Below are positions 1 through 11,113 of a stretch of DNA of 64,000 bases, in pieces. The number at the start of each line of letters is the position of its first letter. Positions within the stretch are counted from its first letter, which is position 1. The stretch is from the NCBI GenBank assembly GCA_025677815.1, contig JAIXMP010000002.1:372001-436000 (forward strand), written 5' to 3'. Source of the DNA: Phascolomyces articulosus (lineage: Eukaryota > Mucoromycota > Mucoromycetes > Mucorales > Lichtheimiaceae). The position numbers and the translations under genes were made by a program. Below the pieces are notes generated by a model. The model saw nothing but the letters and a program-made list of their open reading frames with translations. It searched no databases and was not told the origin of the DNA.

Positions 1-2036
1 GTCTTTACCTCCGCTTTCAGAAAAGGAACATAATAAATACCAATATGCACGTGCTTTGTTCCGGATGCAACAATACGATAATGTTGCCTTTATATTAAAG
101 GATTATACGGCACCCCGATTGATGTTTTTACGACTTTATGCGAAATATTTGGTAAAAAAAAAGAATAGATAGCATTGGATCGGATCGGATCGGATTTCTT
201 CCAGGGAAAAAGGAGCATCTAAAAAAAACCGTATCTTAATGCTATGATCATGGTGTATATGTATTAGGCAGCAGAAAAACGTAAAAATGAACGAATTCAA
301 GACATGTTGGATGTCATTTCTGATAATTCACAAGCCAAGAATGCAGAATTGGATGCTATTTATAAAGAATTAAAACAGTTTCATGACCAAGATCAATTGG
401 ATGCTTTCAACCTTTATTTGTAAGTTTTTCTTTTCAACAAATATTAAGGGCAAATATGATCCATGAAGTCTATCTAATAGTATAATATGAACAATAAAAA
501 AATATGGTAGATATGGCATTGTATTACGAAAACGGGAATTAAATGATATGGCAGCTGCTACATTACTTTCTTCATTAAAAAAATATGAATATAATTGGTC
601 TGCATGGATGGAATTAGGTGCTCTTGTTACAAGCAAAAAACAGGTACATTGGGATCAAAATAGATAGGCAAAATAACATCAATATGTAAGCTGGATCGTC
701 CGAACTCATATTAAATCTATCTTTTTATAGTTTCATGATCTTGAACAAGTATTAAATGAACGCATGCCTAAAAGTATCATTAAAAATTTCTTTTTTGCTC
801 GACGTGCATTGGAAATTCATTTACCACAAGAAACGTTTTGGACTTTTATGACCCCACTACAAAGTAATTTCAGTAATAGTATTTACGTCAAATCACAATT
901 AGCAACGGCCTATTATGATATGTTTGGTAAGTATAGAAAGAGAGAGAGAGATCATATTATATCTATGGTTTGATCGTGAAAAATAAATATTAACAAAATT
1001 GTGTTTTGGGATTTAGAATATAATGAAGCGGAGGCACTCTTTGATCAAATACGACAAGAGAATCCATGTCGATTAGAAGATATGGATATATATTCCAATT
1101 TACTTTATCTTCAAGGATCACGAATGAAACTGAGTGTATTAGCCCATCAATGTACGCGGATCGACAAATATCGACCTGAAACATGTTGTATAGTAGGTAA
1201 AAAAAATGCAGACTATAATATATATCTTCAGAGAACACCATTCAGATATCTAGATGATTGACGCTTTTATATATATATAGCCAATTATCATAGTGCAAGA
1301 GGGGAAATTCCAGAATCTGTAGAATATTTTAAACGCGCTTTAGCTCTGGATCGAAATTATCATCTTGCATGGACATTGTTAGGACATGATTATATTGAAT
1401 TAAAAAATATGCATGCTGCCATTGAATGCTATCGTCGAGCTATCGGTAATATAATCATCGTAATTTATTTTAGTTGAATAAAGTAAAGAGAGAGAGAGAG
1501 AGAGAGAAAGAAGCCTAATGTTATTAACATGCATATATATATGCAGATGTCAATAGTCGTGATTATCGTGCTTGGTATGGCTTAGGTCAAGCATATGAAA
1601 TTCTTGGTTTACCATTCTATGCAACCCATTACTATCAAAAAACAACAGAGTTAAGGTAATTTGTATATATCTATTATGCCATGGAGAGGATGTATTTTTT
1701 TTTTGGAAGCAAAAGAGAAAATGAACTGACATCCTTGTATTTTTTTTTTTTTGCACAAAGACCGAACGATCCACGGATGTGGAAAGCATTAGGTGCTTGC
1801 TATGCACTTTTACAACGAGATCGAGAAGCGATCAAATGGTATAAACGAGCAGCTGCTTGTGATCCAGATGGGAAACATAGAATTATGATCCAATTGGCGA
1901 GAACTTATGATAAATTGGGTGAAAATAATGCAGCAGCGGATTATTATCGTAGAGCATTGGATCGATATGTAGAAGGAAACGTAAGCTTGTTTACTTATTT
2001 GTAAGGGATCAAACTGAACATTTATATTGACGTACT

Positions 2037-2070
<34 letters not shown>

Positions 2071-2353
2071 CAGCAAGATACAGAAGAAATCGCAGAAGCA
2101 GGATTATTCCTTGCTCGCTATCATTTGGAGAAATCGGAATGGATCGAAGCAGAAGAATATGCTAAGGCTGCATTGGATTATAACTTTCCGGTAATTAATT
2201 ATATGATTTTTTTTTCATATCGTGTTTAAAACTACAAAAACTAAAAAAAAATATTATGATTCATTATTTCTATAGTATTACGAGGATGGAAAATCGGTTC
2301 TTGAAGAAATTCGAGCAAGAAGGACTTATGAATCAATTAACTCTTCGTCATGA
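1..2353 (+). CDS. CDC23: Anaphase-promoting complex subunit 8 (Cdc23), 5'-truncated
   Basis: TPR scaffold subunit of the APC/C ubiquitin ligase, which acts in the nucleus on mitotic substrates. The window opens inside the gene: the frame starts at base 2 and about 499 C-terminal residues are present. Exons read as 2-151, 268-419, 511-643, 731-926, 1017-1196, 1281-1445, 1547-1655, 1761-1980, 2074-2190 and 2276-2353; every junction keeps frame with GT..AG ends. The translated TPR array contains the family-typical stretches [23 protein letters not shown] and [13 protein letters not shown], which match animal and yeast Cdc23 closely by memory. The tail is short, ending in SINSSS before TGA. Intron tracts include GA and CA/TA microsatellites. 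The 5' end and start codon lie outside the window. Identity is secure; individual intron edges are hand-called. Confidence 0.93.
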
Positions 2354-2841
2354 TAATTATTATAATAAAAAGAGAGTTGTAAGAAGAATATATCATTTGA
2401 GTTGAAACAATTTCTGGTTTAAAAACAATACCTCTGTTTTCTTTGTGCCTTTGTGTATGTGGCGTCATTGTGATTCAAACAAGGTAAAACTTGGATAAAA
2501 ACCTTAAACCAACTACCTCTTGATTATACATAATTCAACAAAATACATAAAGATATATCATACGTATAGAAGAATTTGATTTAATGGAAAAAGCCATAAT
2601 AGCCTGTATTTAGTAACAATCGATTGATACTACATAATAGTCAACTTGGTGCTAAAATAGTGTTATACGTATTCTTAGGATAAAGTACAAGATGGTTCAT
2701 TTTTCCTGTTTTTCTTCTGCTTCTGTATCCATAACTAAACACGCACTTTCTATTTTTTTAAAAAAAAAACCAAATCTCTATTGTTCTATTGACTCTTTTG
2801 AACTAACTTCGGCCGAACTTAAAATAGTAGATAAAAATGTA
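2354..2841. other. Intergenic, no gene seen
   Basis: AT-rich spacer between CDC23 and the decayed HET locus. An open frame starts at an ATG at 2692 and runs into the HET remnant. Its first 50 or so codons (2692-2841) have no counterpart in the intact paralogues, so I treat them as chance open frame. Confidence 0.5.
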
Positions 2842-3510
2842 GCGTATACTATTAACGAAATAGCACAATATGAATTTTATGACAGAAATAGATTCTCCAA
2901 ACGTTATAAGCCATTTAAAACAGTCTCCAATGGATTGTCCAATTCAGGTTTTATGCCTAGTAAGTTTATTCGTGTTTTTGACTTGGTAGTGGTGAAAGGA
3001 TCTCAAGTGAACGAAGGATATTGTGCGTTATCCTATACTTGGAATCGAACAGGAAGAACTTTTTATGATCCTGCACGTGTGCAACATATACGAACTGATG
3101 AAGGCGTCCATGAAGTTATTTCTTATGTTGATATATTTCCCGATATGCTTATTCCTCGCTACAAAGCATGGGATACTGCAAAATCGGCTATAATATATAG
3201 CGTTTTTGAGATCATGGATAATAACAATGAATACTTTGCAAACACAATCAAATGTGTTAAATTTGAAGATATCATTCAGTAAATATATAATATATCAACA
3301 ATTCAACATACAAAAAATATAGGTAGATCAAATATGCATCAACTAAGAGGATAAAGAAGAAAGACGGCCTGAAATACATAACATGCATAATATATACGAC
3401 AATGCTTACAGCGCCACCGTCGCATTAATTTCTGATTTTTATTTCGAAAGAGCTTTATCTGAAAAATATGAGTATTTCAAACGATATTTCATGAATGTTT
3501 TAAAGTTTTA
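2842..3510 (+). pseudogene. HET-domain gene remnant (locus A)
   Basis: Decayed member of the local HET-domain family. From about 2842 the translation follows the intact paralogues at 5244 and 21797: an INEIAQYEF start region, then GYCALSYTW (HET block 1), RTDEGVHEVIS, a DIFPDM segment and KFEDIIQ, where TAA at 3280-3282 cuts the frame. Similarity continues in another frame with VDQICIN, a TAA at the position after the conserved Asn, then HNMHNIYDNAY and EYFKR, and fades near 3510. The paralogue start Met has no equivalent, there is at least one frameshift and two stops, and the C-terminal half is missing. A truncated product from an ATG at 2692 is possible but lacks most of the domain. Confidence 0.8.
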
Positions 3511-5243
3511 GCTTAGATAGTTGTGATATCCTACACTCATGATAGCATGGTATATTTAAAACGTATTTATTTTTTGGCCTACTCTTCTTCCTTTACTAAA
3601 ACACGGCCTTTTGATTACTTTGATACCATCGCTGCTACCTCGTTGTCTTTGCAAAGAATACTCCATATATTTGATAGAGTAGCCCTTAACATACATCAGC
3701 AAAAATAAACATATACTGATTATCATGATGATCTACCATAATCTTCCTTGCAATTATACCAGCGATACATCATTTATTTCTATCTTTGCTGTGAGTTAAG
3801 AATCCTTTTTTTTCAAACCATATAATAATTACTATCAATGATGACAAATAATGACTTGTAAAACTTATTTCATATAGCTATAGTGCTACGTACCAATGTA
3901 TGTATAGTAATTAAAAATATTAACATGTGCAGAACAACAGTGTGTACTTTTTGCGGAATGACCACCCGTCTTGATTTTTTTTTTTTTTGCCAACCCTAGA
4001 GGTACTGCTTTCCTCATCCAATTTTGTCACGCCTGCAGTAAATTTGATAAGTAGATAATGGATCATCCACATTTTGTGATACTTTAAAAAAACATTTCCA
4101 AATACGTTCAGTGGCGAACTGTCATTTTTAAGGACTCTCTGTTTTATGAATCTACAACAACATAACCGCTTATCGAATGGAGGTGGTTTTTTGGATGAAA
4201 AACTCAATGATGAGGGACAGGATCTCCTGTTATTATCCAGTGTCACCGTTATTGGAATAGAAAAAGCATTGAGCCCCATGTTCATATGATGTAATTTTAA
4301 AACGTCCATTATGATGGTTAATATAAGTGGGATAATTCCTAGTAGAATTATTCCCGAAGAGTTTAAATTTTAATAATTTTTTTCCCTTTACAAATCGGCA
4401 CTGGTAATGACAACCATAATAATAAAGTAGTAGTCGTACCAAAGTACTGACATCTGTGCTTGCCGGGGCTTAGCTATGGAGTTCGACTTGTTAATTAGCT
4501 GAAATGGAATGTCTCCGTGCATTTTGTGTTACTCATCATAAAAGTATCACAAAGAAGCCTCTTGCAATAAACCAATTACAAGATGTATACCTTTTACTCT
4601 CAATAATAAACGATAATAATCTTATCTCAATTTATATAATGAGAAATATTCAGGTCGTCCTAGCAACTGTTGTGAAATGTAAATAAATGAAAATGTATAA
4701 GTTGTAACTATTTCTTATGTAACTTGGTACTCTTTCCATCTAGTGTACTGGTAACCATGATATGGGTTAGAAAGCTGATAATGGTACTGACGATGTGCTT
4801 TATTTTCAAGTACATGTTAATTTGCTTTCATAAAGTGATGTTTGTACTACATATTATTTAGGTTGGACACAGAAGGAGCTCATGGGAAAAAAAGTATATA
4901 AATGTAGTGATTTACTTTTTTTTTGTTGTTTCATCCTTTCACATTGTTATAAAATCGTTCTTTAGTATTTATTATCCGCGACGTAATACTTATTGCGTAA
5001 AAAAAGATTATTATACAAGGATCAAGAATAACCTCCCCTATCCGCCACACAATACCTTAACATCAATAACAGCATAGTCTTACCACGTGTATAATATAAT
5101 CGCATTCCTTCATTGTTTTCCCTGATTATATATTAATATCCGTTTTGTAAGTAGCTTTTTTGTTGCTTGAATACTAATGAGGCTCCAGAGGAGATGAAAC
5201 TAAAGCAAATAGCTTGATGTTTTTTTTTCCACCAAAATAGAAG
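3511..5243. other. Intergenic spacer with weak coding-like traces
   Basis: About 1.7 kb between HET loci A and B. On the minus strand, 4442-3920 holds two overlapping open frames in different phases (69 and 129 codons) with somewhat protein-like composition, for example GRFKITSYEHGAQ. They could be a decayed gene, but I recognise no family. The last 200 bp should contain the promoter of the HET gene at 5244; a T-rich stretch precedes its ATG. Confidence 0.35.
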
Positions 5244-7031
5244 ATGTATATAACCTACGAGATTGCACAATGGTCAGAGAACCATTCAAAGGTCGTTAAA
5301 GATAGCAACAATAAAAGTATTCCTCAGATTGTCAAACAAGATGAACCATTTGAAATAATTCCTGATGGATTGCCAAAACCAGTTTATACTCCCACTAAAC
5401 TTGTTCGTATTTCTGATATGAAGGTGGTAGACAGCTCTCAAGTACACGAAGGATACTGTGCATTATCTTATTCTTGGAGTTGGTCCGGCGACTATGCATT
5501 AGATAAAGTCAGGAATAAATATGTACGCATCGATGATGGCAAACACAAGATTATCTCTATCGATAAAGAGGCACAACACACAGAAGAAGAAAAGGAAAAA
5601 GAGATCCCTTGCACCAAAGTGAAATACGTGCAATTCAAAGATGTAATTCAACAAATATGTCAACAATTCAATATCAAATATTTATGGTTCGACCAAATGT
5701 GCATCAACCAACATCATAAAGAAGAAAAATATCGTGAAATAAAGAAAATGCACACTATTTACGACAATGCTCATTGCACACTAGTTCTTGTTCCTGAATT
5801 TCGAGTAGATGTTATGATGAATGATCATTTTTTTGAAAAGGAGCAGTTCTACCACCTTCTTCCCGATTATCCATATGACATTCATGACGAAGATTCACCT
5901 GATAAACACTATAATGCCGCTGCGTTAGGGTTATTTAAAGCTCAAGAAAACATTGGACGGTCCGATTGGTACAATCGTTTGTGGACTTTAGAAGAAGCTA
6001 TCAAATCCAATATATTACTTTTTGTCGGTCAGAACACGCATGTTTTTGGACATCATCTTATTCCTGGTCATAAAATCGCTTATCTGACCATGCCATCTGA
6101 CCAAGTAAAACTTCATCAAATATTATTCCATGCTCATCAACGGACAAGCAGCAAAGAACACGATCGTGTTTTTGCCCTCGCCAACATTTTTCCAGACATT
6201 ATTCAACAGATCAAGATTGATTACGATCAACCTATTCAAGACTTGATGCTTCAATTTTATCGCTTTGTTGCCAAAAAAGATATTACGATTTTGCATTTTG
6301 AAGCACCTATTCAATACACGTCCACGATCCAACACTATGGTTTCTTACCATCTTGGACAGGTGTTCATGGAATGCATTATTTTTACGAATCAGGCCAAGT
6401 CACTTTTCAAAATTACGACATTATTGGAAACACTATGCATGTTACGTCTCTTGGTGGCATTACAAATGATAACACTGATGAGGATGATGATTCGTTCACT
6501 TTACAAGGAATTGAGGATTTGCCACCTATTCCAGAGGATTGTGACAATGAAACAAAATATTATTCTTTATGTATGTTGGTTCGACCTTCTGGACAGGAAA
6601 ACAGGAGAAAAGTAATCGATTTAGCATTATGGTCATCAGGAATTCAACAAGAAGATGCTTTGGACAGGATAACGAAGGTATCAAAACATCTCCAAGAATT
6701 ATCGAGATTTATGGGAATAAAGAAGGAAGATTTATATTGGAATGCTGTAGTGGAAGATGATGATACGCCATCTTTTGGACTTCATTTCGATGGTTTAACA
6801 GAAAAGCTGGATGATCCTCTTGCACACTACATGATACTTTCTGATATCCGTTTTCCAGAAAAAAATGAAGATGATGGCGCGAACAATAAAGTATATCATT
6901 CTCCTGTTATTAAGAAAAAGCATGGAGAAGAATATTATAAAGCCATAGGCACAGTATGGACTTGCAGCTACAATGCACCCTATATTTTTTCTGATTGGTA
7001 TGTGACTGAACAAACATTTTTAATTCAATAA
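5244..7031 (+). CDS. HET-domain protein, intact (locus B)
   Basis: Single-exon gene, 595 residues. The N-terminal half carries the heterokaryon-incompatibility (HET, PF06985-type) signature: GYCALSYSW at residues 70-78, YLWFDQMCINQ at 146-156 followed by EIKKMHTIYDNAHCT, and RLWTLEEA at 245-252. HET proteins of higher fungi trigger allorecognition cell death; the function here is inferred only from the domain. The C-terminal half (FLPSWTGVHG, LSRFMGIKKED, EEYYKA blocks) is shared with the paralogues at 19001 and 21797 but is no domain I recognise. The start is supported because the paralogues share the MYITYE opening. No signal peptide or membrane segment is evident. The 3' third plus about 300 bp of downstream DNA is duplicated at 50214-51121. 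Confidence 0.88.
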   Translation: MYITYEIAQWSENHSKVVKDSNNKSIPQIVKQDEPFEIIPDGLPKPVYTPTKLVRISDMKVVDSSQVHEGYCALSYSWSWSGDYALDKVRNKYVRIDDGKHKIISIDKEAQHTEEEKEKEIPCTKVKYVQFKDVIQQICQQFNIKYLWFDQMCINQHHKEEKYREIKKMHTIYDNAHCTLVLVPEFRVDVMMNDHFFEKEQFYHLLPDYPYDIHDEDSPDKHYNAAALGLFKAQENIGRSDWYNRLWTLEEAIKSNILLFVGQNTHVFGHHLIPGHKIAYLTMPSDQVKLHQILFHAHQRTSSKEHDRVFALANIFPDIIQQIKIDYDQPIQDLMLQFYRFVAKKDITILHFEAPIQYTSTIQHYGFLPSWTGVHGMHYFYESGQVTFQNYDIIGNTMHVTSLGGITNDNTDEDDDSFTLQGIEDLPPIPEDCDNETKYYSLCMLVRPSGQENRRKVIDLALWSSGIQQEDALDRITKVSKHLQELSRFMGIKKEDLYWNAVVEDDDTPSFGLHFDGLTEKLDDPLAHYMILSDIRFPEKNEDDGANNKVYHSPVIKKKHGEEYYKAIGTVWTCSYNAPYIFSDWYVTEQTFLIQ

Positions 7032-7329
7032 AAAGTTTACAATACCTTAATAATATGGTGATTAAACGGGTGGCTATCATTTTAATTCAATCACTCTGGC
7101 TCCCATAATTATATTTATTATTTGAGGAAGAATTATTGTTCTGATATCAATCGTAAAGAATGGTACGTTTATTATTTCTTGATAAAGATACATAATAAAT
7201 ACATGCTAAAAAAACATATTGTTCCCTGTAATTTTTGCTATGTACGAATGATTGATCAAAAGGTGATCCCTTGGATAACTTGTTTTTTTTTTTTTGATTT
7301 AACAATATATATAAAAAAGCAGTGTGTAT
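6563..7329 (+). repeat. Segmental duplication, source copy
   Basis: This 767-bp block (3' part of the HET gene plus 298 bp of downstream DNA) recurs in the same orientation at 50214-51121, where it is split by a 138-bp insertion. The last 150 bp of coding sequence look identical by eye, and the 3' flank differs at only a handful of positions, while the 5' part of the block differs more (roughly 15 changes in the 250 bp from 6640). Confidence 0.9.
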
Positions 7330-9235
7330 CAAATAACTATTTTACTAATTTTTTTTTCTTTCGTAATCTTGTTTCTATTGTTATTATAAATACAGTCATT
7401 CAAAAATGATAACAAGATCAATACTGTAATTCAGTTTTTTTTTAATTATCATCATGAGCTATGTCATTTTTTATACAATGCTTTACACGGATGTATATAT
7501 TTTATTGGTAATAACTAATTAGATAGTGATAACAAAAAAGAAGAATATATCTGACCGGGTTTCTTTGGCATATCAACTAAAAATCGACTTTTGTTTATAG
7601 ATTATGACTTAGTAGAGAAAATCTGGTTTCATCGCATGTTTTTATTAAGGCAAAAAAAAATGCACTCTATTATTATCTTTTACATAATATAGTACCTTTT
7701 TATGAGGACTATTCGGGGCTACAGCTGCTGAAAAGTCGGTTTCAGCTTAGTAAGATTTCTTTTTTACAGCAATATATGTAGAAAGCTCACAAAAGAATTC
7801 GATAAGTTACTTGTGAATACTAATAATAATACTTATTAATTCATGTTCAGATTTATTATCCAAGAATAATGCATTTATGATATTTTTTTTTGTGTTTGAA
7901 GTTAGAATACTGAAAAGGGCAAAATAGAGAAAACAGCATAAGTTTTTATAACATTAATGCTCCCTGTGGTGTATATAGCTAATTGGGTCATATCGTTCAT
8001 CGAAAGATATGTATTATAAATGGTTGTTTTAGTTTAATAATATTAAATGATAAAGACAATAAATCCATTACGTATCGGGTAATCAAATCACACTATCATA
8101 TTTTTTTTTCATTGTACACTCTTCTTCAACATAGGATCATGATACGTTTGTAGCAAAGGGGGAAGAACAAGAGAAAATCAATCTGTCATCTGGCTTGAGA
8201 TATTGGGTATGTGTAGTTACACTAACTATTCTTATTAATTAATAAATCATAGTATTAAGGGTTTGCTCTGGTACATCATTAAAACAAGGATATTTATTCA
8301 ACATGTCATTCTAAATATGTATTTTAGATCCAAAAAAAAAGTGGACTGTGTACAAATTTTTGAGTTGATTTGGGGGGGGGAGAAGGTATTATTGACCAAG
8401 AACAGACCATGGGTTATTATTTTAATGAATAATATTGATTTGGTTGTACATAGTAATACGTTGCTTTATTTTTTTTTGCAAAATATTACCCGGATCATGA
8501 TCAAAATTGACTATTTCATATTTTCTGTAAATGCCATATGGTAATGAACACGATATCAGAAACACCACAGGGTTCTTCTTGCAGATGATTATGATACAAT
8601 GGCGCGAATGCGTTATCTTTAACCCGAAAAAAATAATCGCTATCTACGAAAATAAAAAAAAAAAAGAAGATGGAAGAACCAAATCACCGGGATTCATTTG
8701 ATTCTTACTTGCTCCTGTGTTTATAAAAAATCATATTTTTTTCAAAGTGTCTATTACTGTTTTTTTTGGAAATAAGTGAAATGGCCTAGGTTCCTCCGAA
8801 AAAATTTGCCGTTTTCCGCTGCATTGATTAAAGGGTTAAAGTTGACCCATTTGACGGAACAGCAGCATGAAGAGTCCATTACCAGTTCAAAAATATGAGA
8901 GATCGGATCAAAATCTTGACTCGTCTTCTCGGCATTGTCAGATTTTTTTTTCGCTACCAAGACTATCGTCCAAAACCACAAAAAATGTCATTGAATTGAA
9001 AAATATGTTTTAATATAATAGAGAAGAAGAAGCGTTCACTTTCCAATAAAATGAATAATAAATGGATCAAATCCTTTCAGAAAAATTTATGTATTTTTAT
9101 GCAAGCATGACGATTCGTGGTTTTACATTTTTCTTCTCTGTTTTCCAAAACGTTTTAACAAAAAACAAAAACAAAACTCTTTTTTCTCTATAAAGTATCT
9201 AAAGTAACGTGAAAAAAAAACAAATTACAACAACA
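7032..9235. other. Intergenic, AT-rich
   Basis: The first 298 bp belong to the duplicated block. The rest is AT-rich with homopolymer runs and no convincing gene. A 75-codon minus-strand open frame at 8754-8981 is somewhat balanced in composition but matches nothing I know. The last few hundred bases should hold the methyltransferase promoter. Confidence 0.5.
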
Positions 9236-10672
9236 ATGGCATGGCGATGTTCAGGTTCATTTCGAAGAATAATAATATTAAAAACTTAGAGATGGTTTTT
9301 CTTTTTCTGTTTATTTAATAACCAAACAATATATATATATATATAATACATAGGTGGAACTAATTTAGAGCTTGTTGAGAATCTATTCCGTGAAGGAATT
9401 ATTAAAAGTCAACGAGTTCGTGATGCCATGAAGGCAGTCGATAGGTAAAAAGAAAAGAGATTTAGATTTTCATATATTCAATGTAACACCTCCTGATCAT
9501 TAAATATTGAAATGAACCCACCACTAAAAAAAAAAAATATATAGAAATGATTACGCACCTCGTTATCCATACCTGGATGAACCTCAAAGTATTGGATACG
9601 GTGCAACTATATCCGCACCGTGAGTAAAAAAATTAAAATAAGGACAAAATTGGCAATGATTTTCCATTGATCTTTACTAAAAAAGATTTATCCATAAACA
9701 CCTTCAAAGACATATGCACGGATATGCATTAGAAAAAATGCAAGATTATTTGAAACCTGGAATGAAAGGTAAAAAAAAAATAAAAAAAAACAATCATCCA
9801 AAAATAAATCAGATCGATCTTCTAAACGAAAATGTTGGAATTAATTGTATAGCCTTGGATATTGGATCTGGTAGTGGTTATTTGACCGTTTGTATGGCCG
9901 ATATGGTAAACTATTATCATCTAAAAAGAATATTTCCTTTTCATGAAACATTCATATTTGAGTTTCCAAAAACATTTAATGTATTTATTAGGTTGGATCC
10001 GAAGGACAAGTGATAGGCATCGAACATATTCAAGAATTGGTGGATATATCAAATCGTAATGTGAGAAAACAACATGCTGAATGGATAGATAATCATCGAG
10101 TCAAGTTTGTTACGGGAGATGGGCGTCAAGGTTATCCCGAAGAATCGCCTTACGATTGCATGTAGGTTTAAGTGACCGCGCACATTACAAAAGACAAAGA
10201 TTTTATTACGGCTATATAAAGCTTCCGGCTTGAGGGTTTTTTTTTAACCGGAATTTCCTTTCACGTAACGTCTAGCCATGTGGGTGCCGCTGCTAGTGAG
10301 AAACCTACCAAATTATTAGACCAATTGAAGGCACCAGGAATGTAAGGATCATGCGTATAAACTATGAAGGATAATATGAATTGGAAATCAATTGCTATCT
10401 ATGAATAACTATAGAAATTATACATGTGCATAAATATATATGATAGGTTATTATCACCTGTAGGAACAGTAAGTCAATGTATGATGATATATCATAAACA
10501 AAAGGATGGAACGATTCAAGAAGAAAAGTGGTTGGGAGTCATGGTAAATCAATTCAATATTAAGAACAATCCCCGGCACACAGAAAAATCTGAGTTTTAT
10601 TTGAACTAATCCCTCCCCCCCTTCCATTAGTATGTTCCACTTACCGACAAGGACAAGCAATATGGCCGCTAA
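9236..10672 (+). CDS. PCM1: Protein-L-isoaspartate O-methyltransferase
   Basis: Cytosolic repair enzyme that uses S-adenosylmethionine to methylate isoaspartyl residues in damaged proteins. Nine exons: 9236-9254, 9354-9444, 9545-9619, 9710-9768, 9853-9905, 9992-10161, 10276-10341, 10447-10543, 10631-10672, giving 223 residues, the usual length. The first exon encodes only MAWRCSG, like the MAWRSSG start of animal PCMT. Visible landmarks: SIGYGATISAPHMH (substrate loop), ALDIGSGSG at about 82-90 (SAM motif I), VTGDGRQGYPEE, HVGAAA, LLSPVGT and the terminal VPLTDKDKQ. All junctions are GT..AG and in frame. Nine exons in 1.4 kb is dense. Identity is very strong. Confidence 0.95.
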
Positions 10673-11113
10673 AGATTATTAAAATTTGGGGGTCTAATCC
10701 AAGCTGTGGAAACTGAACTTTATATTCTTCAAGCACAAAAAAAAAAAAACACAAACACAAACAACAACACAAAACGACAGTTATTTTTTCTCTTTAACTT
10801 TTTTCCTTTTCTTTCTACTTTTTCTTCTTTTCTTTAAATACAAACTTCTTCATTCAATTGATTGTTATATATATTGAATAAGAGATAAAAAGTCATTAAA
10901 AGAAAAAACACATTCATTTATATAACCGTGATTATTATTGTGTGGGTGTTGTAATAAGCTATCAACTGTCGGGATTTTCTAAATTTGGTCCAACTTTTTT
11001 TATTTAAAACGAGACACACAACCTAAACTTTTTCCAACTTCTTTCTTCTTTCTCCCTTCAAATTTATATCATTATCAATAACCGCCTGTCAGGCCACTTT
11101 ATGCACACATATC
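10673..11113. promoter_or_regulatory. Spacer with probable promoter of the Zn2Cys6 gene
   Basis: 440 bp with long pyrimidine tracts around 10788-10850 and 10988-11060, common upstream of fungal start codons. No specific operator is recognised. Confidence 0.35.
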
